Under the pieces are notes generated by a model, which was given only the letters and a program-made list of their open reading frames with translations, was not told the origin of the DNA and ran no database searches. Below, one piece after another: positions 1-7,249 of a stretch of 8,800 bases of DNA. The stretch's first letter is position 1; the number at the start of each line of letters is the position of its first letter. Position numbers and translations under genes: made by a program. The stretch covers positions 1-8,800 of the forward strand of contig JAQICF010000065.1 of the NCBI GenBank assembly GCA_027858795.1. The letters run 5' to 3'. The DNA comes from Candidatus Delongbacteria bacterium. Lineage in GTDB: Bacteria > Delongbacteria > UBA4055.

Positions 1-2468
1 ATATCAAAGCAAATGTTGCTCTAAATACTTCCCTCAGCCCTTTCAAATTCAAAGAATTCAGATTAAAAAAGAAGGCGACGATAAAAGCAAATATAAACTG
101 GGATAAAGGAACATTTGTATCATCTGCAGATATCAAAGCAGGTATGTGTGAATGGAAAAACTATAAATTTTCCACTATCGATATTTCCGCAACGCTAAAC
201 GATAAAGGCTCGGTCGATATCAAAAAATTAGATGTTCGAATGGATAGTTCTTTTGTGACCCTGAAAGGAAGATCAGTAATATTTGACAGGAACTGGGAAA
301 TTTTAAAGGATCCTAAGATAGATGTAGAACTAAAGGGTAAAAATATTTCATCAAAAATGTTTTATCCAGAGATAGATACCAAGGTAAATTGTAATCTTAA
401 AGCAAAAGGAAAATTAAGTTCGTTATTCGGTGATTTTGATATATTAACTGAGAAAATAAATTATTCCGGGATAGAAATAGAAAATATTTCTCTGAATGGA
501 AGATTTGAGAATAAAGATATTGTTTTCAACAATATTGACATCATTGTTGCAGGTGGAAAGATCAGTGCTGAAGGAAAGGTCACTGAGTTCACTAACTTTG
601 AATCAACGATCAAAACAAGGGGTCTTAAGATCGCTTCATTGTATCCTGATATAGACAAATATATTACAGGTGGAAACCTTGACCTTGATATAGAAGCCGG
701 TGGAGATTTTAAAAATCCTAAGGTCAGTGGAAATGCCTTGCTCACAGATGCTTTGTATCAGGATGGAACATTACCTGAGATCAAACTCGATTTTAAACTG
801 GAGAACTTCATTGCCGATCTGATCATTGACCTTGGTTTTATTGTGAATGCTAGGACTGACCTGAAAAAAAGAGATTACTCATTTATATCAAAATTTGACA
901 ATTGGGATTTTTCGTACCTGATACCTGAAAACATGAATGATCTTTTAACTGGATATATTAGCGGTCGCGTAGAAGGGTCAGGTAACTTTAACAATATCCA
1001 AGATTATGCTCTGGTAGCTAACATTGATTCATTGACCCTTAAAATGGATAAGAAAAGAATAATCTTTGGAAGTGATCTTGTTGCAAGTATGTCACAGGAA
1101 AAACTAAAATTAAATAAATTCGATCTGAAATTATTGGATGATGGTTTTATCAATGCTGAAGGATATATCAATTTAAAAAAAGATCTTGATCTCAATTTAA
1201 AAATGCAGGTGCCTGTTCGATCTCTTGCTTTTCTAAGAGATGAATTGCTCGATACAGAAGGTTCAATGAACGGCAATCTCAATCTTAATGGATCTTTCGA
1301 TGATATTAAATTTTTAGGGAATTTACATTTAGACAAATTGGGATTTTATCTACCAGTGACAGAGCAGAAAATTTACGATCTTAACGGAAATTTTATACTT
1401 GATGCTAAATCAGTTAATTTTAATGATATTTCCGGCAAAATAGATAATGGAAGCTTTGATCTCAACGGAAGTTTTGATATCAATAATAAACTTATCGAGA
1501 ATATAAATATCACTGCAAAAACAACATTGCTGCCGATAAGCTATCCAGATCACTTTGATGGATCAGTTAACTCAGATCTCAGCTATGAGGGGAATTTATC
1601 AACAGGGAAATTAAATGGTAGTATAATCGTTCAGGATGCTCTCTATTATAAAGATTTTGACCCATTCGGTAATATCTTCAGCGGACAGAATAAAAAAACA
1701 ATTACAGTAAGTTCAGAGAAAAAACAACTGCCGAACATCAGCTTAAACTTAACTTTAAGAAGCCGCAGAACGCTTGTATTGGATAATAATTTTGCTTTCC
1801 TTGAGTTAAAACCTGATCTGGACATAACCGGGAATCTGAATTCTCCACTGATATCAGGCAGGACTAAAATTGAAAAGGATGGATTTATTATTTTCCAGAA
1901 AAATACTTTTATTATAAAAAAAGGGATCCTTGATTTCAACCCTATCTACGGAATGCTTCCAACAGTTGACATACAAAGTGAAACAAAAGTTAATGATCAC
2001 AGGATATTTTTATCTGTCTCTGAAAACCTGTCCAATCCAAAATTCTCACTAACTTCTATACCAACAGAAAGCGATGCTGATATTTTGTCCATATTATTAT
2101 TCGGAAGAAAAGCAGATGAGTTTATCTCAGGTACTAACGGTGTTGCAGTTACAAAAGAAAAACTTGTAGCCGACTGGCTTTACAATACATATCAGAAAGA
2201 TATTGCAAAGAAAACAGGTCTTGATCAAATTGAACTAACTGTTCCCAATAATTTTTCAGCTACAAAACCTCAAGGTTACGGTTTGACAGTTGGAAAGAAC
2301 ATCTCAGACCGTTTGGTTTTAAAATATTCAGTTGTTAATAACTCTTCAGAGTTCGTACAGAAAGGAATAGCAGATTATAAATTGTTGGAAAATATTGTAT
2401 TCAGTGGTTTCCAGTCAACTGATAATCAATTTGGTGCAGAAATAAAATACAGGTTGGAATTTAGATGA
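1..2468 (+). CDS. tamB: TamB family translocation/assembly protein, 5'-truncated
   Basis: This is the C-terminal part of a TamB (DUF490) protein. TamB family members are anchored in the inner membrane, cross the periplasm as a long beta-sheet groove, and work with an Omp85 protein in outer-membrane protein assembly or lipid transport. The reading frame is open from the left edge (first whole codon at base 3); the first ATG, at 144, is internal, so the real start and membrane anchor lie outside. From about 500 to 1660 the protein is a run of short alternating beta strands of the form G-x-[ILV]-x-[ILV]-x-G with frequent N/D/G turns, as in AsmA/TamB repeats. The conserved C-terminal TamB domain covers about 1810-2468. 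It includes the typical S-x-P-T/L-x3-[DE]-[IL]-L-x2-L-L-F-G motif at 2055-2112 and ends in an aromatic and basic strand (KYRLEFR). The stop overlaps the start of the next gene (ATGA). Family assignment is strong; substrate is unknown. Confidence 0.88.
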   Translation, partial: IKANVALNTSLSPFKFKEFRLKKKATIKANINWDKGTFVSSADIKAGMCEWKNYKFSTIDISATLNDKGSVDIKKLDVRMDSSFVTLKGRSVIFDRNWEILKDPKIDVELKGKNISSKMFYPEIDTKVNCNLKAKGKLSSLFGDFDILTEKINYSGIEIENISLNGRFENKDIVFNNIDIIVAGGKISAEGKVTEFTNFESTIKTRGLKIASLYPDIDKYITGGNLDLDIEAGGDFKNPKVSGNALLTDALYQDGTLPEIKLDFKLENFIADLIIDLGFIVNARTDLKKRDYSFISKFDNWDFSYLIPENMNDLLTGYISGRVEGSGNFNNIQDYALVANIDSLTLKMDKKRIIFGSDLVASMSQEKLKLNKFDLKLLDDGFINAEGYINLKKDLDLNLKMQVPVRSLAFLRDELLDTEGSMNGNLNLNGSFDDIKFLGNLHLDKLGFYLPVTEQKIYDLNGNFILDAKSVNFNDISGKIDNGSFDLNGSFDINNKLIENINITAKTTLLPISYPDHFDGSVNSDLSYEGNLSTGKLNGSIIVQDALYYKDFDPFGNIFSGQNKKTITVSSEKKQLPNISLNLTLRSRRTLVLDNNFAFLELKPDLDITGNLNSPLISGRTKIEKDGFIIFQKNTFIIKKGILDFNPIYGMLPTVDIQSETKVNDHRIFLSVSENLSNPKFSLTSIPTESDADILSILLFGRKADEFISGTNGVAVTKEKLVADWLYNTYQKDIAKKTGLDQIELTVPNNFSATKPQGYGLTVGKNISDRLVLKYSVVNNSSEFVQKGIADYKLLENIVFSGFQSTDNQFGAEIKYRLEFR

Positions 2469-5011
2469 TGAGATATCAACCGAAAATATTTTATATAATA
2501 ATTCTAATCATTGTAAAACTTACCTTTGCTCAAAATGACTTAGGCATAAAAAATGCAATTGAAGCTGAGAGAATATCTAAAATTAAATTTAATAACATTT
2601 ACCCCTACTTCTCTTCAGAACTTTTAGACAAGATGTCAATATATCCTGGAACTGTTTACGATTCTTTAAAAGTTGAAAACCAAAAAATAATTTTAACTGA
2701 GTTTTTTAAAAGAAAAGGGTATGATTCGGTAAATGTTAATGTTCGAAGAGAAAGAATATCCGATAGATTATCTAAGATCCATTTCAATGTCTTGAAAACT
2801 GAATATTTTACTTTGGATAAGATCGATATTACTGGAAATAAATATTTCTCTGCTTTCAGATTAAAAAAAGAATTGAGAATTTATTGGAGAAGTTTTTTGC
2901 CGGGTGAAAATGGACGGTTTTTACTTGAAGAATTTGATGCAGGTAAAAAGGATCTGGAAAATTTCTATAGGGACTTTGGATTCGCTGATGTTGAAATAAC
3001 TGAGAACTTCGTTAAAGATTCTGTTAACAATTCAGTTACGATAACTTACCGGATAGATGAGGGATCGCTTTATAAAATCAAAATAACTGACAATGATTTC
3101 TTTTCAGACAGGAATCTAAAAAAAGATACTGATAAGATCTATAAAGGAAGAAGAGGAATTGTCGCCATAAGGCAGATCGTCCGATCAATTAAGCAAAAAT
3201 ATAAAGCTGAAGGTTTTAATGATATCAAAATTGATTGGAAGGAAAAAAACATTCCTTATGATGATCATACAGTAAAAGAAATTAATATTTCCATTAACGA
3301 AGGAAAAAGAATTGTTGTCAGAAATATCAACTATATCGGAAACGATTCATTTACAGGATCAGAATTGAAGCTATATTTGAACAGTATTATTTCCAGATGG
3401 TGGAGATCGACAGATTACTTTGATAAATATGCCTGGGAAGATGATATTAGAAATATTACAGCATTTTACGGTCAGAATGGATTTCTTTCTTCAAATATCA
3501 ACGGCAGCTTAAAGTATTCTACTAACAGTGATAGTGTTGAAATTGAATTAAATATTAACGAAGGTATCCAGACTCTGATAAACACAGTCAAATGTGATTC
3601 TTTGGATAGTATTATAACTGATAAAGAAAGAAAGAAGATCACTTCAATTATTAAAACTCCTTACAATTATAGAAAGATCAAGGATAAGACTGACTATTTG
3701 AAAGGATTACTTGCTACAAAGGGATATTTATACGCATTAGTTGATCATGAGATAATATTTAACTCTGACAGTTCTGAAGTAGATATTGTATTTAATGCGA
3801 TTCCGGGAAAGATAGCTACCACTGGAGAAATTTATCCAGTTGGAAATTTAAAAACAGATCCTGAAACTATTAAGAAATTATTACAAATTACCCCTGGAAG
3901 TTATTTTTCGATACTTGATCTGTCAAAAGGTCAGAGAAATTTGAGGAATCAAAAGATCTTCAGATCAGTGAGTGTTACGACTCCGGGATTGTCACTTGAA
4001 AAAGACACTCTCGATATTTTAGTTAACATAGAAGAATATCCATCGTATTATTTCCAAAGTTCAGTAGGATATGAAAGTTCTATGGGTCCGTATCTGAGTG
4101 CTTTGCTTGGAGATAAAAATATTTTTGGTAAAAATAAAGAAATCAGTCTCAAAGGAGAACTTTCTTTTACTAAACAATCTGTAACACTAGGGTTTATAGA
4201 TCCTGCATTATTCCATCCTAACCTATCAGGGAATTTTTCAACCTATTGGGAAAGAGAAAAAGATTTCAATATTGATTATGAAACTACAATATTGGGTATC
4301 GGAACAGGATTAAAATACAACTGGGATAATAGTCTTCAAAGTTTAGCACAGATCCAGATTGAGAATAGAGAACTCTTAGAAAAAACTGTTCTGTTAGAAG
4401 ATTCCGCTTCAACGAGAAATATCGGCAGGTTAAAACTTATACAAATTTGGGACAACAGAGATTCATTCCTTTTACCAAAGAAGGGTTTTTATTCTACTCT
4501 TGAAACGGAATTTTCAACGGGTATCAATAATCAGAAAGATGATTTTATCAGGTATAAATTTGATCTTAAATATTTTTATTCACCTTTCGATTTTTTAACT
4601 TTAGCATTTTTTACTAAATTTAATTTCATACAAGAGATCGATAGCGATTTTCAACCTGCTGTAGATCAGTTATTTTATCTTGGAGGAACCGGAACAGTCA
4701 GGGGTATCAAAGAAAATATGTTCCTTACTGATGCAGATGGTAATTCTATCGGAGGAAAACTTTCTGCACTTTTAACAGCTGAGATCAGAATCGAATTCAA
4801 AAAGAACTGGGAAGTTCCATTATTTGTTGATACAGGATATATTTCTCATAGCTATATTGAGAACAAAGATAAGATCCGGACAACCGTAGGTTCGGGTTTG
4901 AGGTACATCACCCCTATCGGAGCGATGGGTATTCTTTACGGCTTTCCTACAGATATTAAGGATGGCTACAAAGATGGAGTATTCCACTTTTCCATAGGCT
5001 ATACTTTCTAA
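2465..5011 (+). CDS. Omp85 (BamA/TamA) family outer-membrane protein with about six POTRA-like domains
   Basis: Omp85 proteins are outer-membrane beta-barrels that insert or export other proteins; periplasmic POTRA domains bind partners. Residues 1-22 form a signal peptide (hydrophobic run ending L-T-F-A before Q23). Six POTRA-like units of 75-85 residues follow, at about 36-113, 114-200, 201-280, 281-367, 368-448 and 450-525. Several begin [IV]-x-[IV]-x-[GN]-N and end in I-[DN]-E-G (RIDEG, SINEG, NINEG). The barrel (about 526-848) shows F-x-D-P near 578, W-D-N-R-D-S at 662-667, K-K-G-F near 672, the loop-6 motif V-R-G-I at 745-748, and a final strand ending in F848, as expected for a beta-signal. 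The ATG at 2465 overlaps the tamB stop by four bases, so translation is probably coupled; the Shine-Dalgarno is weak. The tamB neighbour favours a TamA-like role, but TamA normally has three POTRAs and BamA five, so BamA versus TamA stays open. Confidence 0.9.
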   Translation: MMRYQPKIFYIIILIIVKLTFAQNDLGIKNAIEAERISKIKFNNIYPYFSSELLDKMSIYPGTVYDSLKVENQKIILTEFFKRKGYDSVNVNVRRERISDRLSKIHFNVLKTEYFTLDKIDITGNKYFSAFRLKKELRIYWRSFLPGENGRFLLEEFDAGKKDLENFYRDFGFADVEITENFVKDSVNNSVTITYRIDEGSLYKIKITDNDFFSDRNLKKDTDKIYKGRRGIVAIRQIVRSIKQKYKAEGFNDIKIDWKEKNIPYDDHTVKEINISINEGKRIVVRNINYIGNDSFTGSELKLYLNSIISRWWRSTDYFDKYAWEDDIRNITAFYGQNGFLSSNINGSLKYSTNSDSVEIELNINEGIQTLINTVKCDSLDSIITDKERKKITSIIKTPYNYRKIKDKTDYLKGLLATKGYLYALVDHEIIFNSDSSEVDIVFNAIPGKIATTGEIYPVGNLKTDPETIKKLLQITPGSYFSILDLSKGQRNLRNQKIFRSVSVTTPGLSLEKDTLDILVNIEEYPSYYFQSSVGYESSMGPYLSALLGDKNIFGKNKEISLKGELSFTKQSVTLGFIDPALFHPNLSGNFSTYWEREKDFNIDYETTILGIGTGLKYNWDNSLQSLAQIQIENRELLEKTVLLEDSASTRNIGRLKLIQIWDNRDSFLLPKKGFYSTLETEFSTGINNQKDDFIRYKFDLKYFYSPFDFLTLAFFTKFNFIQEIDSDFQPAVDQLFYLGGTGTVRGIKENMFLTDADGNSIGGKLSALLTAEIRIEFKKNWEVPLFVDTGYISHSYIENKDKIRTTVGSGLRYITPIGAMGILYGFPTDIKDGYKDGVFHFSIGYTF

Positions 5012-5020
5012 TATTTAAGC

Positions 5021-5026
5021 AGGAGG
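5021..5026 (+). promoter_or_regulatory. Ribosome binding site of the 2H phosphoesterase gene
   Basis: A perfect AGGAGG lies 11 bases before the ATG at 5038, slightly longer than the usual spacing. It supports that start and suggests independent initiation after the 26-base gap from the Omp85 stop. Confidence 0.75.
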
Positions 5027-5037
5027 CAAAGTATAAA

Positions 5038-5721
5038 ATGACGACTCAAAATAAACTGAATGAATTCTGGGAAAACAGAAATGAATTAGAACCTTTTATA
5101 GCAAAAAGAAGAGCTTGGGATTTTGATTCTTTTGCCAGAGATAAAAGACAAATAGGTTTGATATACCAGATCAAAGATCAATCGGTCATTGATAATCTGC
5201 TTGAACTCAATGAAATCCTTTCAGAATTCGATTGCTACAACCCCTTTCCTAAAGAACATTTTCATGTCACTTTGAAGATACTTGGAACGATCAGCAATGA
5301 AAAAGAATCTCCCAATGATTATTCTATTTCTAATATAGACGATCTATTATTCAATCTTAAAACAAAAATATCCTGGTTTTATAAATTCCAGGCTAAAATA
5401 AAATTGATTAACCTTTTTCCTTCTGTGTTATTTGCTGAGGTATTTGACAACGGTAAATTTCTAGAACTTAATAAGATCATCTGTGAGACTAACGATATAG
5501 TTACTTTCCCTGAAAGGGATTTAGAAAACTATATTCCACATATAGCACTTGGGAATTTCAAAAATAATAATATTAAGGATTTTGTAGATAAGGTCTCAGA
5601 ACTCAGAAACCTGGATTTCGGAATGATCGAAGTTAACTCCATCAACCTTGTCAAGGTAGATCTAACAGCACCTGTACCAGAGTTTGAAAGACTTAATATG
5701 ATCGAACTTGGAGATAAATAG
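5038..5721 (+). CDS. 2H phosphoesterase superfamily protein (2'-5' RNA ligase-like)
   Basis: A 227-residue protein of the 2H phosphoesterase / LigT-like superfamily, whose members act on 2'-5' or cyclic phosphodiester bonds in RNA and nucleotides. The fold is built from two repeats, each with an H-x-[TS] motif. The first motif is intact: H76-V-T78 in the context P-x-E-H-F-H-V-T-L. The second is H168-I-A170 in the context Y-I-P-H-I-A-L-G, with alanine replacing the usual T/S. Spacing between motifs (about 90 residues) and the strands around them fit the family. There is no signal peptide, so it should be cytoplasmic. It is read in the same direction as the Omp85 gene, 26 bases downstream, and may be its operon mate, though no functional link is obvious. 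It meets tpx tail to tail. Substrate cannot be predicted, and the altered second motif could mean changed or lost activity. Confidence 0.72.
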   Translation: MTTQNKLNEFWENRNELEPFIAKRRAWDFDSFARDKRQIGLIYQIKDQSVIDNLLELNEILSEFDCYNPFPKEHFHVTLKILGTISNEKESPNDYSISNIDDLLFNLKTKISWFYKFQAKIKLINLFPSVLFAEVFDNGKFLELNKIICETNDIVTFPERDLENYIPHIALGNFKNNNIKDFVDKVSELRNLDFGMIEVNSINLVKVDLTAPVPEFERLNMIELGDK

Positions 5722-5752
5722 AATATTCTACGACTATCCTTTTGTTTCAAAA

Positions 5753-5768
5753 TTCTTCAATCGTGAAT
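5753..5768. repeat. 16-base direct repeat, copy 1 (intergenic, after tpx)
   Basis: TTCTTCAATCGTGAAT occurs here and again, same orientation, at 7267-7282 inside the 3' end of the PIN-DUF3795 gene. On the - strand this copy lies just after the tpx stop and can be read as N-S-R-L-K-N-F-E-T-K-G-stop, close to the S-R-L-K-N-F-K-E-K ending of the other gene. It may be a leftover gene end; chance similarity is not excluded in AT-rich DNA. Confidence 0.5.
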
Positions 5769-5770
5769 TC

Positions 5771-6271
5771 TTATTTAAGCGCTTTCAATGCAGCTTCGTA
5801 TTTAGGTTCATCCACGATATCTCCAACCTGCTCAGTATAAATTATCTTACCATTCTCGTCAGCAATTATCACAACTCTTGAGTGAAGACCTTCAAGAGGT
5901 CCGTTTGCAATTTCAAGACCGTAGTTTTTTCCAAATTCACCATTAACATAATCTGATAAAGTTATCACATTTTCTAAACCTTCAGCACCGCAGAATCTGG
6001 CCTGAGCAAATGGAAGATCTCTTGAAATGCAAAGAACTTTAGTGTTTTCCAAAGAACCTGCAGCCTGATTAAAATATCTCACTGAAGCTGCACAAGTTGG
6101 TGTATCAAGACTTGGAAAAATGTTCAAAACAAGTCTAGTCTTTTTATAATCAGAAAGATGAACTCTGATAAGTTTATCAGTAACAAGTGTAAATTCCTTA
6201 AGAGAATCCCCAACTTTCGGTATTTCACCCATTGTATTAATCGGATTTCCTTTTAATAATATCTTTGCCAT
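5771..6271 (-). CDS. tpx: Thiol peroxidase (atypical 2-Cys peroxiredoxin)
   Basis: Tpx reduces hydrogen peroxide and organic hydroperoxides using thioredoxin-derived electrons. The 166-residue protein is full length for the family. The peroxidatic cysteine is C60 in S-L-D-T-P-T-C-A, with T57 as the usual active-site threonine. The resolving cysteine is C94 in A-R-F-C-G-A-E-G; this spacing of 34 residues is that of Tpx rather than BCP/PrxQ or AhpC. R132 fits the conserved active-site arginine. An extra cysteine, C81, is not part of the standard mechanism. There is no signal peptide in the sequence, so it is probably cytoplasmic. The start is fixed by a strong AAAGGAG six bases upstream. Its G+C (about 39% in the lines I counted) is higher than the neighbouring helical gene upstream, and it looks like a resident housekeeping stress gene. 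A PerR/Fur-like palindrome lies just upstream. Confidence 0.96.
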   Translation of the reverse strand: MAKILLKGNPINTMGEIPKVGDSLKEFTLVTDKLIRVHLSDYKKTRLVLNIFPSLDTPTCAASVRYFNQAAGSLENTKVLCISRDLPFAQARFCGAEGLENVITLSDYVNGEFGKNYGLEIANGPLEGLHSRVVIIADENGKIIYTEQVGDIVDEPKYEAALKALK

Positions 6272-6277
6272 TTGTTG

Positions 6278-6284
6278 CTCCTTT
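6278..6284 (-). promoter_or_regulatory. Ribosome binding site of tpx
   Basis: AAAGGAG on the - strand, six bases before the tpx ATG at 6271: near-ideal sequence and spacing, which decides the start. Confidence 0.85.
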
Positions 6285-6311
6285 GTTTAATTTTAAAAAT
6301 CATTTTTCGTT

Positions 6312-6326
6312 TTTTAATCATTAAAT
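6312..6326 (-). promoter_or_regulatory. Possible PerR/Fur-type operator upstream of tpx
   Basis: The core TTTAATCATTAAA (6313-6325) is a perfect 6-1-6 palindrome. Over 15 positions it matches 11 of the 14 defined bases of the PerR box consensus TTATAATNATTATAA. It sits about 41-55 bases upstream of the tpx start, in the only gap between tpx and the gene before it, where a promoter would be expected. A peroxide-sensing repressor site before a peroxidase makes sense, but such AT palindromes also arise by chance, and I could not place a convincing -35/-10 pair around it. Confidence 0.3.
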
Positions 6327-6340
6327 TTACAACTTATATT

Positions 6341-7249
6341 TTACTCATAGTTACCCGTTTTTAAGGCATCATCATATTTTATAATTGACTCATTAATAAA
6401 TTTATCTATTTCTTTCCATGAATCATGTTCTTTGAAATCATCATTTTTTGCAAAATTAGTATTTATTTCCTTCAAATCAAATTTATTTAACAAGGTTAAA
6501 GTTCCTATAATATTTATGATATGTGCTCCTATCATTTTAGTTAATACTTCTTTAAAAGAACCTAGCAAACCAGTAATAAGTTCAGATTCTAAACGATTAC
6601 TATCGCTACATACAATTGTTTCACCTTTATGCAAAAACAAAAACATCTCTGTTGCCTCAGAAGCTGGATGTGAAATTCCACAGAGAAATTGGTAAAGGAA
6701 TATAATTTTTTCATTACCATCTTTAATACTTGATAAATATTCTGTAATTTGTTTAGCATTAAATTCCTTAGGATATTCTTTACTTTCATCTTTATTGAGT
6801 TTCGTTGCGGAAATATAATGAATTAAAGTCGATTGTAAATTATCATGAGTAAGTACTATTGGTACTTTATTATGAATTGATTCGTAAATTGCTTTATAAT
6901 CAGTTGCGATTGTTAAAGGCACTGATCGTAAAGTATAGAATGAATCAGCACACGATTCTATTAATCCTCTTAGGTTTGAACAAAAACCATAGTAATTATT
7001 CACATTATTATTTAAAGAATCTATCCATCGCGATGTCTTAAATAATGAAACTAATATTACTATATGTACACGATATACTATTTCTTTCCAATAAATATTT
7101 GTTCTTAAACCAATATCTTGAATTTTATCATAATCAGAATCAGGCATGAAATTATACTTGTATTCATCTCTTGATTCTTTGAATGTTTCAATAAAATTAT
7201 AATAATCAATAAACTCTTTGGATAAATACTCTTTAATATTATTAATCAT
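6341..7249 (-). CDS. Uncharacterised all-helical protein, second gene of the PIN-DUF3795 pair
   Basis: I do not recognise this 302-residue protein. Predicted structure is almost wholly helical, without a signal peptide. Two moderately hydrophobic stretches (about 56-70 and 239-254) look like buried helices rather than membrane spans. The most motif-like parts are L-R94-G-L-I-E98-S in a helix and Y186-x3-C-G-I-S-H194-P. An R-x3-E helix followed later by Y-x3-[SCG]-x2-[ST]-H-P recalls helical families near DUF5677 and some HEPN-like or Abi-associated proteins. The classic HEPN R-x4-6-H motif is not evident, so this is a weak resemblance. The ATG at 7249 lies inside the end of the preceding gene (8-base overlap, ATGATTAA) with only a poor Shine-Dalgarno, so translation is probably coupled. 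G+C is very low, about 22% in three hand-counted 60-base lines, against about 39% in tpx, which suggests transfer. The gap to tpx is 69 bases. Confidence 0.85.
   Translation of the reverse strand: MINNIKEYLSKEFIDYYNFIETFKESRDEYKYNFMPDSDYDKIQDIGLRTNIYWKEIVYRVHIVILVSLFKTSRWIDSLNNNVNNYYGFCSNLRGLIESCADSFYTLRSVPLTIATDYKAIYESIHNKVPIVLTHDNLQSTLIHYISATKLNKDESKEYPKEFNAKQITEYLSSIKDGNEKIIFLYQFLCGISHPASEATEMFLFLHKGETIVCSDSNRLESELITGLLGSFKEVLTKMIGAHIINIIGTLTLLNKFDLKEINTNFAKNDDFKEHDSWKEIDKFINESIIKYDDALKTGNYE

Noticed and set aside
461..745. Open frame on the - strand inside tamB (also 1004-1336 and 1646-1939).
   Set aside because: All are antisense shadows of a clear TamB coding sequence with no ribosome sites or recognisable products.
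5719..5730. Perfect 12-base palindrome TAGAATATTCTA overlapping the stop of the 2H gene.
   Set aside because: It cannot form a useful hairpin (four base pairs once a loop is allowed), has no following T-run, and palindromes of this kind are frequent in AT-rich DNA.
5750..5776. Possible hairpin AATTC...GAATT between the convergent 2H and tpx genes.
   Set aside because: Only five Watson-Crick pairs with a nine-base loop and no clear U-run on either strand, too weak to call a terminator.
6432..6695. Open frame on the + strand opposite the helical gene.
   Set aside because: It is antisense to a well-supported longer gene, has no ribosome binding site, and its composition follows from the AT-rich opposite strand.
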